The notes: a model not told the origin generated them from the sequence alone. DNA of 47,729 bases from Candidatus Methylacidiphilales bacterium (GCA_025056655.1 JANWVL010000105.1:1-47729); one strand, 5' to 3'. Shown: positions 15,968 through 27,821, counted from the stretch's first letter. Program-made: numbers and translations.

Positions 15968-16549
15968 TTAATGCGGATTGGAGGCGGGGAGGGGTATGAA
16001 GTGAAGAGCGGCGGAATTTAGGCAGTATCGGAGGCCAGTAGGAGGGGGACCATCGGGGAAGACATGGCCGAGGTGGCCATCGCAGCGTGTGCAGAGGATC
16101 TCGGTGCGGATCATACCGTGGGAGGTGTCGAGCCGCTCGGTGATGTTTTCTTTGGCGATGGGAGCGAAGAAGCTTGGCCAACCGGTGTGGGATTCGAATT
16201 TGGAGTGGGAATGGAAGAGTGGGAGATGACACCCTGCACAGCAGTAGATGCCGGTAGCTTTGTTGTGGAGGAGGTGGCCGCAGAAAGGACGCTCTGTGCC
16301 TTGGGCGCGGAGGATGCGGTAGGCTTCGGGAGAGAGTTTTTGTTTCCACTCGGAGTCTGGTAGGATGAGTTTGGGGAGAAGTTGTGGGGGCGTGAGGGTG
16401 CCGTCTGGTGAGATTTCTCGGATTAGGACTAGGGGGGGAGAGTTTGGGAGGGGCGAGGATGCGGGGTTGGGTGGGGAGGACATGTTGGGTTGTTGAAGAT
16501 TGAGGTTGAGAAGAAAGATAAGCGCAAAGTGAAGGGAGGCGAAGGTCAT
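15968..16549 (-). CDS. msrB: Peptide-methionine (R)-S-oxide reductase, probably exported
   Basis: A 193-residue MsrB that repairs methionine-R-sulfoxide. Zn ligands are two CxxC pairs (Cys104/107 and Cys153/156 in CTRCDGHLGHVF), and the catalytic Cys176 is in RYCLNSAALHF. Also present is HTGWPSFFAP. The first 20 residues are hydrophobic (FASLHFALIFLLNLNL), followed by a Pro/Ser-rich linker, suggesting a signal peptide or membrane anchor and activity in the periplasm. A start at Met23 would remove that segment. The gene abuts the GT9 gene with no gap. Confidence 0.92.
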   Translation of the reverse strand: MTFASLHFALIFLLNLNLQQPNMSSPPNPASSPLPNSPPLVLIREISPDGTLTPPQLLPKLILPDSEWKQKLSPEAYRILRAQGTERPFCGHLLHNKATGIYCCAGCHLPLFHSHSKFESHTGWPSFFAPIAKENITERLDTSHGMIRTEILCTRCDGHLGHVFPDGPPPTGLRYCLNSAALHFIPLPASNPH

Positions 16550-17665
16550 TTAGGAGATGTTTGTAGCCAGGGAGGAAGGGGAGAGTGTGATCGGTGTGGA
16601 AGGGGAGGGCAAGAGAGGGGTATCGCGAAGGGCGTCTTTGACGGCTTCTTCGATTTGTTCTACGGAGATTGCGCGATAGGAGCGGATCCAATATTCCTCT
16701 GTGGTTTCCCATTTTTTGCGGCGTGGGGTGCGCATGATGATGACTGAACGGGGACTGAGAGGTCGCCAGCGTATAGGGCCATAAGTCGGTGAGGAGCGAC
16801 CGAAGATATCGACTGCAGGGCAGTTTACGGCAGCTGCGAGATGGCTTGGGCCGGTGTTTCGGGAGACGAAGACCTTTGCGTAGCGGAGGAGCCAGGCGAG
16901 TTCGCCTAGGTGGGTTTTGCCGGCTAAGTTGATGAAGGGGATGTTCCAAGCGTGGAGCATGCGTTTAATTTTGACGATGGAGGGATCGCGAGCGCGATCG
17001 CCGATGAGGACGATGTCGAAGCCGTAATTTTTGTAGATGCGTTTGGAGAGTTCAGCGAAATATTCTGCAGGCCATCTTAATGTGGGGGAGAAAGCGGTGG
17101 GGTTGATGACTGCGTAATTCATGGTTTCGAAGAGTTGCGGCATTTTTTCTGCGAGTGAGTCTTTGTAGCGGACATCTAGGACGATGGAGGGGCGGATAGG
17201 TCCTTTGGGTTCGACGCCGAGTTCTTGTAGGAGGTCGAAGTTGTATAGGGCTTCGTGTTTCAATCCTTGATCGCGGGTATCGGGGTGTGAACGATTGAGG
17301 GTCCATGACCATCCTAGTCTTGAGTAACCGACGCGGAGGCCGATGCGTTGTTGCCATGCAGCTAGGTAGCAAGAGGGGTGGGGGTGGAGGTGAATAATCG
17401 ATGTAGGGCGGATCTGGCGCAGGCTCATTGAAATCATGGCGACGTCTTTCCATGAGAATTCTTCTGCCTGGGGGGGGATAGAAATAAAACCGGCTAGGCA
17501 TGGATGATTTTGAAGGAGGATGCGTAGGGGCTCGCGAGCCATGAAGTAGAATTTAGTGTCGGGAAAGCGCTTTTTGAGAATAGGCAGGCAAGAGGTGCTG
17601 ATGATGACATCTCCAATGCGGTCGGGACGGCAAATGACGACGCGAGAGGACTGCTCCAGTTTCAT
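16550..17665 (-). CDS. Glycosyltransferase family 9 (heptosyltransferase type)
   Basis: A 371-residue GT-B enzyme of the ADP-heptose:LPS heptosyltransferase family. The opening VVICRPDRIGDVIISTSCLP is the family's first motif, with the catalytic Asp in RIGD. NPTAFSPTLRWPAEYFAEL and FVSRNTGPSHLAAAVNCPAVDIFG are the donor-binding blocks. It probably adds a heptose or related sugar to LPS core; rfaE2 elsewhere in the window makes the donor. A longer frame to 17710 adds 15 residues not seen in the family. A hydrophobic short tail follows the domain. Confidence 0.9.
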   Translation of the reverse strand: MKLEQSSRVVICRPDRIGDVIISTSCLPILKKRFPDTKFYFMAREPLRILLQNHPCLAGFISIPPQAEEFSWKDVAMISMSLRQIRPTSIIHLHPHPSCYLAAWQQRIGLRVGYSRLGWSWTLNRSHPDTRDQGLKHEALYNFDLLQELGVEPKGPIRPSIVLDVRYKDSLAEKMPQLFETMNYAVINPTAFSPTLRWPAEYFAELSKRIYKNYGFDIVLIGDRARDPSIVKIKRMLHAWNIPFINLAGKTHLGELAWLLRYAKVFVSRNTGPSHLAAAVNCPAVDIFGRSSPTYGPIRWRPLSPRSVIIMRTPRRKKWETTEEYWIRSYRAISVEQIEEAVKDALRDTPLLPSPSTPITLSPSSLATNIS

Positions 17666-17726
17666 TTTGATGAATAAATTAAAACAAAACAGGCGTGTGT
17701 GGCAACGCAAGGAATGTGGATAGAAG

Positions 17727-18854
17727 TCAGCAGAGGAGTCTTTGGACAGCGGTGTCGTAAGTGAGCATAATGGCGCGATTGTGTGCTAGGTGAGCGCGTC
17801 GGTTGCGTTCTTCAGGGTTTTCGATGGCTTCTAAGATTGCATTGCTTAGGGCGGTGGGATTGTTTTCTGGGACAAGCCAGCCTGTAGCGCCGTCTTCTAT
17901 GGCGTGGACGAGACCTCCTGAAGCGTAGGCGATCGCTGGACATCTGCAGGCTGCAGCTTCGATGATAGAAAGTCCAAAGCCTTCGATACTATGTGGAAGC
18001 GACAAACTCGGCTGAATGAGGAGGTATGCTTTTTGATACTCTTGGATGAGGGTGCTGTCGCTTGCATCGGGAATGTGGACGCAGCGAATTTTATTGCGTC
18101 GAGCTAGAGAAAAAATTTTTTTTCGATAGGAACGCGATCCGCGGCCGATCATGCGATAAGTGATGCGGTATTTAATCGCGCTTGGCAGTAGGGCCATGGC
18201 TTTTATTGCTTCCAGTTGACCTTTTCGTGGATCGAGGCGAGCAACGGATAGGATGATAATTTCAGTTGGAGGCTTAGTCGTGGGGGTTGCGTTTTTTAGG
18301 GGCAAGTTTCGGAAAGGATGGCTTAGGCCGCATGGGGCGATCTCAACGGAACGGTCTTTGGGGAAATATGGAGAACGCAGCAACAGATCACGAACGAACG
18401 GGGTAGTGGCGAAAATAGAGACTTGTTTTTGTTGAAATAATGAGAGCATGATGGGGCCCCAGAACCAGGAGCGGCGGTTTATTTTTAGTATCTCCGATCC
18501 ATGGAAGAGGATGCGGATGGAGGAATTCGCGGGCTTTAGCCCGGATAATGCCCATGCGCGCAGAGCGCCCCAGCTAGTTAAGCAGATGATCCGATCGGGT
18601 AAGGCATTTGCGTGGAGTCTGAGGAAGCGAATGAAGCGGTAGGTGTCACTCCACCGGAGGGTTCCTTTGCCGGGGATAGAGGTAATGATATAAGGCCAAG
18701 CGCCGGCGCGGCTTGGAGGTTGTTGGCAGCAGACTTCTAAGGGGATGCCTTTGTTATGGGCTTCAAGAGCTAGCTCCTGAACATAGCGAGCGACTCCACC
18801 GCGGAATGGGTAGAATTCATGGGTTAGAATGAGTGCAGGCTTTGAGAAAGGCAT
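17727..18854 (-). CDS. Glycosyltransferase family 4
   Basis: A 375-residue GT-B retaining glycosyltransferase. It opens with LILTHEFYPFRGGVARYV, where the Gly-rich acceptor loop is typical. The C-terminal domain has ARLDPRKGQLEAIKA and the E-x7-E signature in EGFGLSIIEAAACRCPAIAYASGG. The ATG at 18854 is preferred to an upstream TTG at 18872, which would overlap the preceding gene. It is followed by the GT9 gene and is probably part of the same LPS or surface-glycan set. Confidence 0.9.
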   Translation of the reverse strand: MPFSKPALILTHEFYPFRGGVARYVQELALEAHNKGIPLEVCCQQPPSRAGAWPYIITSIPGKGTLRWSDTYRFIRFLRLHANALPDRIICLTSWGALRAWALSGLKPANSSIRILFHGSEILKINRRSWFWGPIMLSLFQQKQVSIFATTPFVRDLLLRSPYFPKDRSVEIAPCGLSHPFRNLPLKNATPTTKPPTEIIILSVARLDPRKGQLEAIKAMALLPSAIKYRITYRMIGRGSRSYRKKIFSLARRNKIRCVHIPDASDSTLIQEYQKAYLLIQPSLSLPHSIEGFGLSIIEAAACRCPAIAYASGGLVHAIEDGATGWLVPENNPTALSNAILEAIENPEERNRRAHLAHNRAIMLTYDTAVQRLLC

Positions 18855-18864
18855 ACAGAGGGGG

Positions 18865-19335
18865 TTAAGCAAGTTGTATGAGGCCGTTTAGCCAGTATTG
18901 TGGAGGAGCGACAATTTTGAGGCTTTGTATTTCGATGAGTCTTTTTTTAATGAGGTTATGAAATTCGATGGAGGCGGCATCGTCTAGCTGGAAGGATTCG
19001 CATAGGGAGAGAGTTTTTTCGAGTAAGGGACGGATGAATGGGTAGATCTTTTTTTTGAACAGTTCTTTGCGTTGGCGCTTAATTACAGGGATCAGTAGCT
19101 TGGCTTGTATTTGATTTTCTATCTCGGAGGCGGTTTGTGAGAAGGTTTGTGGGGCAGTAGGAGGTAATTTTTTTGAGCTTCGTGGGGCGGTTTGTCGTAG
19201 AGCTTCATATTTTTTTTCTAGTAATTCCAGTTCGAGATATTCTTTTTGTAGTTTTTTCAAAATGGCAAGGTCAGATGGGGTTAAAAATTGTCCTTGGCAA
19301 GCACGGAGTTGCTTAGCGAGGGGGCAGGTATCCAT
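18865..19335 (-). CDS. Coiled-coil protein of unknown function
   Basis: A 156-residue charged, mostly helical protein, without signal peptide or membrane segment. Residues 20-50 (LAILKKLQKEYLELELLEKKYEALRQ) and about 65-100 look like coiled coil. Two Cys lie near the N terminus (Cys4 and Cys13). No family is recognised. It is the first gene of the leftward run and is divergent from mutS; a GAAGTA/TACTTC dyad (19394-19413) lies in the shared intergenic region. Confidence 0.7.
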   Translation of the reverse strand: MDTCPLAKQLRACQGQFLTPSDLAILKKLQKEYLELELLEKKYEALRQTAPRSSKKLPPTAPQTFSQTASEIENQIQAKLLIPVIKRQRKELFKKKIYPFIRPLLEKTLSLCESFQLDDAASIEFHNLIKKRLIEIQSLKIVAPPQYWLNGLIQLA

Positions 19336-19425
19336 ATCGGCGAGAGGCTATCGGGAAGTAGAGATAAAATCAACGTGCATGCAGTGGGGCAGTGAAGTAG
19401 ATTTGTTTACTTCTGGGTAAAGATT

Positions 19426-21936
19426 ATGAGTGTGGATGTGCTGACGCCGATGATGCAGCAGTATCGCACATTGAGGCGTGAGGTGCCGTCCGATGCGTTG
19501 CTTTTTTTTCGGTTGGGTGATTTTTATGAAATGTTTTTTGAGGATGCGGAGCGGGGAGCCAAAGCTTTAGACTTAACTTTGACGCAGCGGCAGGGGGTGC
19601 CGATGTGTGGAGTGCCGTATCATACTGCGCAGGTTTATATCAACCGTTTGATTGCGCAGGGGTTTCGAGTGGCGATTTGTGATCAGCTTGAAACGCCGCG
19701 CCCTGGCCAGTTAGTTAGGCGGGGGATTACGCAGATCATTAGTAAGGGAACGATTACTGATACGGAATGTCTAGCGCCGAAAAGGAATAATTATTGTTGT
19801 GCTTATTACGTGGGGGCGCAGGGGGTGGGATTAGCTGCGTTGGATTTGACTACTGGGGAATTTCGGGCGGGGGAATTTCCGCGTGCGGCATTGCATGAGG
19901 CGGAAGATTGGCTTATGCGCTGGCAGCCAGCAGAGATTCTTTATCCGCAAGACCAGAAATTGCCTGCGGTCTGTATCGATGCGGTTCAGACGGTGTGTGA
20001 CCCGTGGACGTTTTCTTTGGATAATGCGCGGTTTGTGTTGTTGGATCACTTTAAGTTGCATACGCTGGATGCTTTTGGGTTGGAGACGTTGCCGCTGGCT
20101 ACAGCTGCAGCAGGGGCTTTGCTTCATTATGTAAGGGAGACGATGCGGCACGATGTGCGGCATGTTTTGTGTGTGCGGGTGGTGGAGCGGGAGCAAGTCT
20201 TAATTCTGGATCCGACGACGTTGCGGAATTTAGAGATATTGGAGCCAGTCTCTAGGCTAGCGCCGGCTGAAGCCTCTTTGCTAGCGGCTATGGATCGAAC
20301 GGTGACTGCGGGTGGGGGGCGTTTGTTGCGGCAGTGGATTACTGCGCCGTTGCGGGATGTGGAGGGGATTGAGAAACGGCTTGAGGTGGTGGATTACTGG
20401 GTGAGATATGAGCGCCATCGGGATCTTTTTCGTGAGGCTTTGCGGGGGGTGAGGGATATCGAGCGGCTTGTGGCGCGGTTGTCCTTGGGAACGGGGAATG
20501 CGCGAGATTTGGTGGCGTTGCGTTCTACTTTGGCGCAAATCCCGCGTGTCAAGGGTCTAATGAGTGAGGTTCCTTGTCGTTTGACTCAGCAACTTGCGGA
20601 GCAGGTTGTGTATCCTGAGTCGTTGTATGAGTTGCTATCGAAAGCGCTGGTAGATGAGCCGCCGGTCGCGGTGAAAGAGGGGGGACTTATACGGGAGGGA
20701 TATCATCCGGAAGTGGATGAATTGAGGCAGGCTACGGTGCGGGGGAAGGAGTGGATTGCACAGCTTCAACAAAAAGAGCAAGAGCGGACGGGGATTAAGT
20801 CGCTGAAGATCCGCTACAATTCGGTGTTTGGCTATTATATCGAGGTGAGCCATGCACAGCGGGACGCAGTGCCGCGAGATTACATTCGTAAGCAGACTTT
20901 GGCGAATGCTGAGCGATACATTACGCCTGAGTTGAAAGAGATGGAGAACAAGATATTGGGGGCTGAGGAGCGGTTGAAGCAGCTTGAGTATGAGCTTTTT
21001 CTTGAGCTACGGGCGGCGGCGACGCGGGAGACTGCACAATTGCAAGCTACTGCTGCAGCGATCAGTGCTGCGGATGTCTTGGCGGGCTGGGCTTTGCTGG
21101 CAAGGGAGCAGGGTTATGTGCGGCCGATGGTGAGTGAAGGGGATCGGCTTGAAATTGAAGAGGGTCGACATCCTGTGTTGGAGCGATTGACTGTGGGAGG
21201 GCGTTTTGTTCCGAATGATATACGCATGGATAAGGAATCGCGGCTCATGATATTGACAGGGCCGAATATGGCAGGAAAGAGCACGTATTTGAGGCAGACG
21301 GCGTTGATTGTGGTGATGGCGCATTGCGGGTCTTTTGTTCCAGCTAAGAGGGCTGAGGTGCCGATTACCGATCGAGTTTTCACGCGTGTGGGGGCGTCGG
21401 ATGATTTGGCGAGGGGCCAGAGCACGTTTATGGTGGAGATGAGTGAGACGGCGCACATTTTGCATCATGCGACGGAGCGCAGCTTGGTGATTTTGGATGA
21501 GATAGGGCGTGGGACGAGCACGTTTGATGGGCTATCGATTGCGTGGGCGGTGGCGGAGTATTTACATGGTGAGTTGAAAGCGAAGACTCTTTTTGCGACA
21601 CATTATCATGAGTTGACACGGCTTGCGGATCAGTTGCCTGGTGTTGTGAATGCGCATGTGGCTGTGAGGGAGTGGAACGATCAGATTATTTTTCTGCATA
21701 AGATCATGCCAGGGGGTGTGGATCGAAGCTATGGCATTCAGGTGGCTCGGCTGGCAGGTTTGCCTAAGCAGGTTGTAGATCGTGCGGGAGAGATTTTGGC
21801 GCGGCTAGAGGTGGCGGGTGGGCAATCGAGGCGGGCTATTATTTCAGAGATTGAAGGAATTCATTCGGACAGAAAAAGGGCTCACCGCGCTGCGGGAGAG
21901 GCAACGGGGGAGCTTTTTGTGGATTGTGCTGAGTAG
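19426..21936 (+). CDS. mutS: DNA mismatch repair protein MutS
   Basis: An 836-residue MutS, of normal length. The mismatch-reading Phe-x-Glu is in GDFYEMF (Phe33, Glu35). The connector, lever and clamp domains follow, the latter with YNSVFGYYIEVS. The ATPase domain holds Walker A GPNMAGKSTYLRQ (about residue 611), Walker B LVILDEIGRGTSTFDG and the ATHYHEL block. It binds mismatches and recruits MutL, and normally contacts the beta clamp. No mutL is in the window. An open GGGTAAAG stretch precedes the ATG. Confidence 0.98.
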   Translation: MSVDVLTPMMQQYRTLRREVPSDALLFFRLGDFYEMFFEDAERGAKALDLTLTQRQGVPMCGVPYHTAQVYINRLIAQGFRVAICDQLETPRPGQLVRRGITQIISKGTITDTECLAPKRNNYCCAYYVGAQGVGLAALDLTTGEFRAGEFPRAALHEAEDWLMRWQPAEILYPQDQKLPAVCIDAVQTVCDPWTFSLDNARFVLLDHFKLHTLDAFGLETLPLATAAAGALLHYVRETMRHDVRHVLCVRVVEREQVLILDPTTLRNLEILEPVSRLAPAEASLLAAMDRTVTAGGGRLLRQWITAPLRDVEGIEKRLEVVDYWVRYERHRDLFREALRGVRDIERLVARLSLGTGNARDLVALRSTLAQIPRVKGLMSEVPCRLTQQLAEQVVYPESLYELLSKALVDEPPVAVKEGGLIREGYHPEVDELRQATVRGKEWIAQLQQKEQERTGIKSLKIRYNSVFGYYIEVSHAQRDAVPRDYIRKQTLANAERYITPELKEMENKILGAEERLKQLEYELFLELRAAATRETAQLQATAAAISAADVLAGWALLAREQGYVRPMVSEGDRLEIEEGRHPVLERLTVGGRFVPNDIRMDKESRLMILTGPNMAGKSTYLRQTALIVVMAHCGSFVPAKRAEVPITDRVFTRVGASDDLARGQSTFMVEMSETAHILHHATERSLVILDEIGRGTSTFDGLSIAWAVAEYLHGELKAKTLFATHYHELTRLADQLPGVVNAHVAVREWNDQIIFLHKIMPGGVDRSYGIQVARLAGLPKQVVDRAGEILARLEVAGGQSRRAIISEIEGIHSDRKRAHRAAGEATGELFVDCAE

Positions 21937-21947
21937 GGTAAGAGGTG

Positions 21948-24710
21948 TTACAGCTTCTCTGTGGGGAGATCGGATTGGAGGTAGTATTGCTGGCCGATAC
22001 GGAATTCTTGCTGTTTATCTAAGAGGAGGATTCGTAGGTCGGATATGGAACGGTTTATGGTTTGTATTTGCTGGCGGAGGCGGTTTTGAGTGCGTGGATC
22101 TCGAGTTGAGGTGAGTTGTTTTTGAAGAGTTTGGACGTTGTTGGAGAGGGCGTGGATGGAGTTTTGGATGTTTTTGATTTCTTGGGAGATTTTGTTTTTC
22201 CAATTGTTGTAGGTTTTAATGATGTAGTCGAGTTGAGCTTGTTGCAATTTATCGATTTCTTCTTGGGGAATGACTCTTCGGGTGCGAGGGGATGGGGGAT
22301 AGGGTAGGTCTATGGGGGGGAGGTCTCGAGGGATGTCTAAATCCAGTGGGGGAAATTCGTAGGGGGATCGTCCTGTGGGGCCGGGGATGAAGGGGTTACA
22401 TTTGTTTTTACCGTGGGGGCCGGCTAGGTAAATGGCGTGTAGTGCGGCATCGGAGATGAGCCCATGGTTAAACCATTCGATTTCATCGATGCGCATGGCA
22501 GGAGGCCTTGATCCGCGGCCTATCTCAGTGGATATGCGCACTGGCTGCGTATTGGCGAATGAGGCAAAAGATTGATTGCTGGTGATGGGCGGGGAAACCC
22601 AGTCATTTACACGGAATGTGAATTGCATTCGATTGTCGGGGAGTCGTTTACCGCGGATGGCGATGAAATTCCAGGAACCATGGCAGAGGCCGCTATGGCC
22701 GACTGGTTTGGTGGGGAAGTTGGGTATGCAGGAGTTAACTGGAAGAGGGGGGCTTTGTATCAGCTCGCTTACGCTGTTGTTGTCTCGTAGGCCGGCGTAT
22801 AGGTAGGTTGTGCGTGGGCCTACGATATTGGGGTTAAGAGGATGGAATGGAGCGAAATCAAATAGGCCGAGGATGAGGCCTGGTCCGGTTGCGTTGGGGA
22901 AATCGATCTTAGTCCAGAGGTTGACGCCGCCGACTCCTCTTGTGACTGTGAAATTGTCATTGGGAATATAAAGCCAGGCGTCGTAGACGAAGGCGTGGTC
23001 GTTTTGAAGTTCAGGTGAGTGTGGGATGGTGAGAGCGGGATCGGTGGTGGGGGTAGTGTATTGCAGACTCAGGGCGCCGTCTACGAGGCCGTCGGATGTC
23101 CAACTGTATCCGTTGCCAACAGTAGCCACGTGGTTACCGCGGAGGCTGGTAGCTGTGTTGCCAGAAGTTTCATCAAGTGGTAGCCAGAGGGTGAAATCAG
23201 CAGGGGTTGTGTTAACTGCTGTGGAGTTTACACGAGGGGAGCATTGGCTGCAGGCATCTGGGGAAAGGGGTGGAAGGGCTTGTTGACCGGTGCAGGAAGG
23301 ATCGCTGCATTGCAGGTTGCCGCATGAATAGAGGATAGTGTTGAGATACTCGTAAATGGCTTTTTCAACTTCACAGCATTTGATGAATGCGAGGGTTTCG
23401 TCGCTATGTCCACTGCCGGTGCCCGTTAATGCACTGGCGGTTTTGTTAGTCGAACCGATGATTGCCATAGAGGAGGGAAGACCTTGGCCGGGGTCAATTA
23501 GTGTGATTTTATTGTGGAGACGGATGTTGGTGAAGTTGAGGGGGCCAGAGAAGCGTTGGTAAGGCGGGCCGAATTTGTCATCGACGCACAAAACATGTAG
23601 GTTACTCCGGCCGCCGTTTTGATAGTTTGCAGGATTTAGGAGGTATTGCCATTGGGGGTAAGATGCACCTCCGGGGTTTCGGTCGACGGGGTCAATTTCG
23701 ATATAGACTTTTTTTCCATTATCGCAGGCTTCGATGAGTGCGGCGGTGATAGCGGCGTGGGTGAGTTTGTTTTCGGCGATCACGATGGTGTTTTGAGCAG
23801 CTTTGATGGCGTTTACGTAGTGAAGGAGAGCATTATTGGCGTTGGGATTTGTGGGAGGTAGGTTGTTTGGATTGGGGGAGAATCTTACGCCGACTTTGCA
23901 TTTGCCGTTGTTGAATACGGCCATATCGTGAGGGTAGGTATTAAGGTTTTTGTTTTTTGTAGGATCGAGATGATATCGCCCGTCGGTGGGGTTGTTGGGA
24001 GAGTTCATCATTTGGGCGAGCTCGTTTTGCATGGGGAGAGCTAACTTGTCTCCTATGCTATTCAGAGATGGCTGAGATGATGGGAAGTCGCCTTTGAATG
24101 TGATGCCGGAGTTGTGTTGATTATTGTAGGCGCCGGTGGTTTTATTATCGGTCCCAATCTTGACCACCGATCTACCTGAGCCCGGCACGCCCGGATTAAT
24201 GGGGGTGATAAGGTAATCCTTTTTGTGCATGATACCGTAGCTTGAGGGTAAGGCGGGAGGAGTGATGTGGCGTATTTCGTAACGGAAATTGGGATAATTT
24301 GCTGCCAAGGTGTTAATCATATAACCACAGTAATCGGTTACGTGAGACTGTGTGTTGCCAGGAGTGTTCAAATATCCTGCGTCCAGTATGAGGTAGATCT
24401 GGCCTAGGGGGATGAGGGGGAGTTTGTTAGAGATGGCTTGGAGGAGCTTGCATGCAGCGCCGTGGGTGAGCGCGGTGCCTGTGAAGCTGTATATTGTTAT
24501 ATACATGCGTTCGCCATTTTGGAGGCTGTTGATCGAGTTGATCATGCTCGTTAAGGGGTCGTATTCTCCTGGGCCTACGTTATTGGTGTTGTCGTCAGGC
24601 TCGGAGTAAGTGAACGTCCAGTCTGTTCCTACTACGGTCCCGGCATGAGCTGGGGTTGTGAGATGGAGCCAGATGATGGCGGCGGTGGAGAGGAGAGATA
24701 AGAGTTTCAT
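21948..24710 (-). CDS. Secreted phospholipase-D-like protein with LamG-type domain
   Basis: A 920-residue exported protein. A signal peptide ends in PAHA-G (cleavage near residue 23). Two PLD half-sites follow: HxK in MHKKDYLITP (His162, Lys164) with downstream GTDNKTTGAYNNQHN, and HNKITLID (His399, Lys401, Asp406) with GSTNKTAS. Together they could form one active site. A Cys-rich linker (about 463-490) leads to a concanavalin-like LamG region (about 505-765) beginning LWLPLDETSGN. A Pro-rich segment with DIPRDLPPIDLPYP precedes a C-terminal coiled coil (about 835-905). The substrate could be a lipid, a nucleic acid or a glycan. Both Asp of the HKD pattern are not equally clear in the first half. 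Confidence 0.85.
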   Translation of the reverse strand: MKLLSLLSTAAIIWLHLTTPAHAGTVVGTDWTFTYSEPDDNTNNVGPGEYDPLTSMINSINSLQNGERMYITIYSFTGTALTHGAACKLLQAISNKLPLIPLGQIYLILDAGYLNTPGNTQSHVTDYCGYMINTLAANYPNFRYEIRHITPPALPSSYGIMHKKDYLITPINPGVPGSGRSVVKIGTDNKTTGAYNNQHNSGITFKGDFPSSQPSLNSIGDKLALPMQNELAQMMNSPNNPTDGRYHLDPTKNKNLNTYPHDMAVFNNGKCKVGVRFSPNPNNLPPTNPNANNALLHYVNAIKAAQNTIVIAENKLTHAAITAALIEACDNGKKVYIEIDPVDRNPGGASYPQWQYLLNPANYQNGGRSNLHVLCVDDKFGPPYQRFSGPLNFTNIRLHNKITLIDPGQGLPSSMAIIGSTNKTASALTGTGSGHSDETLAFIKCCEVEKAIYEYLNTILYSCGNLQCSDPSCTGQQALPPLSPDACSQCSPRVNSTAVNTTPADFTLWLPLDETSGNTATSLRGNHVATVGNGYSWTSDGLVDGALSLQYTTPTTDPALTIPHSPELQNDHAFVYDAWLYIPNDNFTVTRGVGGVNLWTKIDFPNATGPGLILGLFDFAPFHPLNPNIVGPRTTYLYAGLRDNNSVSELIQSPPLPVNSCIPNFPTKPVGHSGLCHGSWNFIAIRGKRLPDNRMQFTFRVNDWVSPPITSNQSFASFANTQPVRISTEIGRGSRPPAMRIDEIEWFNHGLISDAALHAIYLAGPHGKNKCNPFIPGPTGRSPYEFPPLDLDIPRDLPPIDLPYPPSPRTRRVIPQEEIDKLQQAQLDYIIKTYNNWKNKISQEIKNIQNSIHALSNNVQTLQKQLTSTRDPRTQNRLRQQIQTINRSISDLRILLLDKQQEFRIGQQYYLQSDLPTEKL

Positions 24711-25006
24711 AATGGGTTGTTTTTAACGGCTAGGCTATTGATAATATTTCTTTGAGGCAACTTATGGTCGGTAAAACTTTATTTACAATCTAGGCAAAAA
24801 ATTAACAAAATTAGCTTAGTCTTGGGTCTTGTTCTTGCTGCGCTGTTACTGGGGTGAGCCGTGCGTTGTATGAGTCCTGGGAGTGTTTTTGGTGGATAGG
24901 GTGGGCGATGAGCTGATTTATGAGGTGTGTGGTTGCGGCTGTGTCTGGTTGCTGAGGGTGGGAGAGCTGGTTGTTGAGTAGTTTAAGGACCAGCGATGAG
25001 TTACCA
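24711..25006. other. Gene-free intergenic region
   Basis: No convincing reading frame on either strand. The part next to the secreted PLD gene is AT-rich and probably carries its promoter (minus strand TTGTTA, 17 bases, TAAATA is a weak candidate at about 24765-24800). The part next to the tRNA has a loose GCTGGT/ACCAGC dyad that could end the tRNA transcript. Confidence 0.4.
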
Positions 25007-25077
25007 TGCGGGCGGAGGGAATCGAACCCTCGCGCCTAGCTTGGAAGGCTAGCGTTCTACCATTAAACTACGCCCGC
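25007..25077 (-). tRNA. tRNA-Gly (TCC)
   Basis: The minus strand folds as a 71-base cloverleaf. The acceptor stem is GCGGGCG/CGCCCGC, the anticodon loop is CTTCCAA with anticodon TCC, the T arm is GAGGG-TTCGATT-CCCTC, and the discriminator is A. CCA is not encoded. It reads GGA and GGG codons, which are common in the G-rich genes here. Confidence 0.96.
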
Positions 25078-25119
25078 GGCTGTGTGTGGTCTTAGCGGAA
25101 AGGATTTGGGGAGGCAATT

Positions 25120-27720
<2,601 letters not shown>

Positions 27721-27758
27721 GTAAAAGAAATAAGGCACGGGGTGTGTTCTGCAAGCTG

Positions 27759-27785
27759 GAATGGGGAGGGGGAGGATTTTTCAGG
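27759..27785 (-). promoter_or_regulatory. Candidate heat-shock (sigma-32-type) promoter for clpB
   Basis: On the minus strand CCTGAA (27785-27780), a 13-base spacer and CCCCATTC (27766-27759) resemble the sigma-32 consensus CTTGAA-N13-15-CCCCATnT, with one mismatch in each box. A transcript would begin about 30 bases before the clpB ATG. The region is shared with the divergent W/DP-repeat gene. Whether this organism has RpoH is unknown. Confidence 0.4.
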
Positions 27786-27821
27786 TTTTTGTAAGCGAAA
27801 AAATACGTGTAAGGTGCTGAC

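Noticed and set aside
15963-16949. The 329-codon in-frame extension ahead of recF
   Set aside because: It overlaps msrB and the GT9 gene antiparallel-free in another frame, has a shadow composition, and RecF starts normally at 15962.
19394-19413. GAAGTA/TACTTC dyad before mutS
   Set aside because: Six-base arms are common by chance and no regulator is known for this site; mentioned only in the neighbouring gene.
24920-25007. A 29-codon minus-strand frame starting in the tRNA-Gly 3' end
   Set aside because: It is too short, has no ribosome-binding site and no recognisable sequence.
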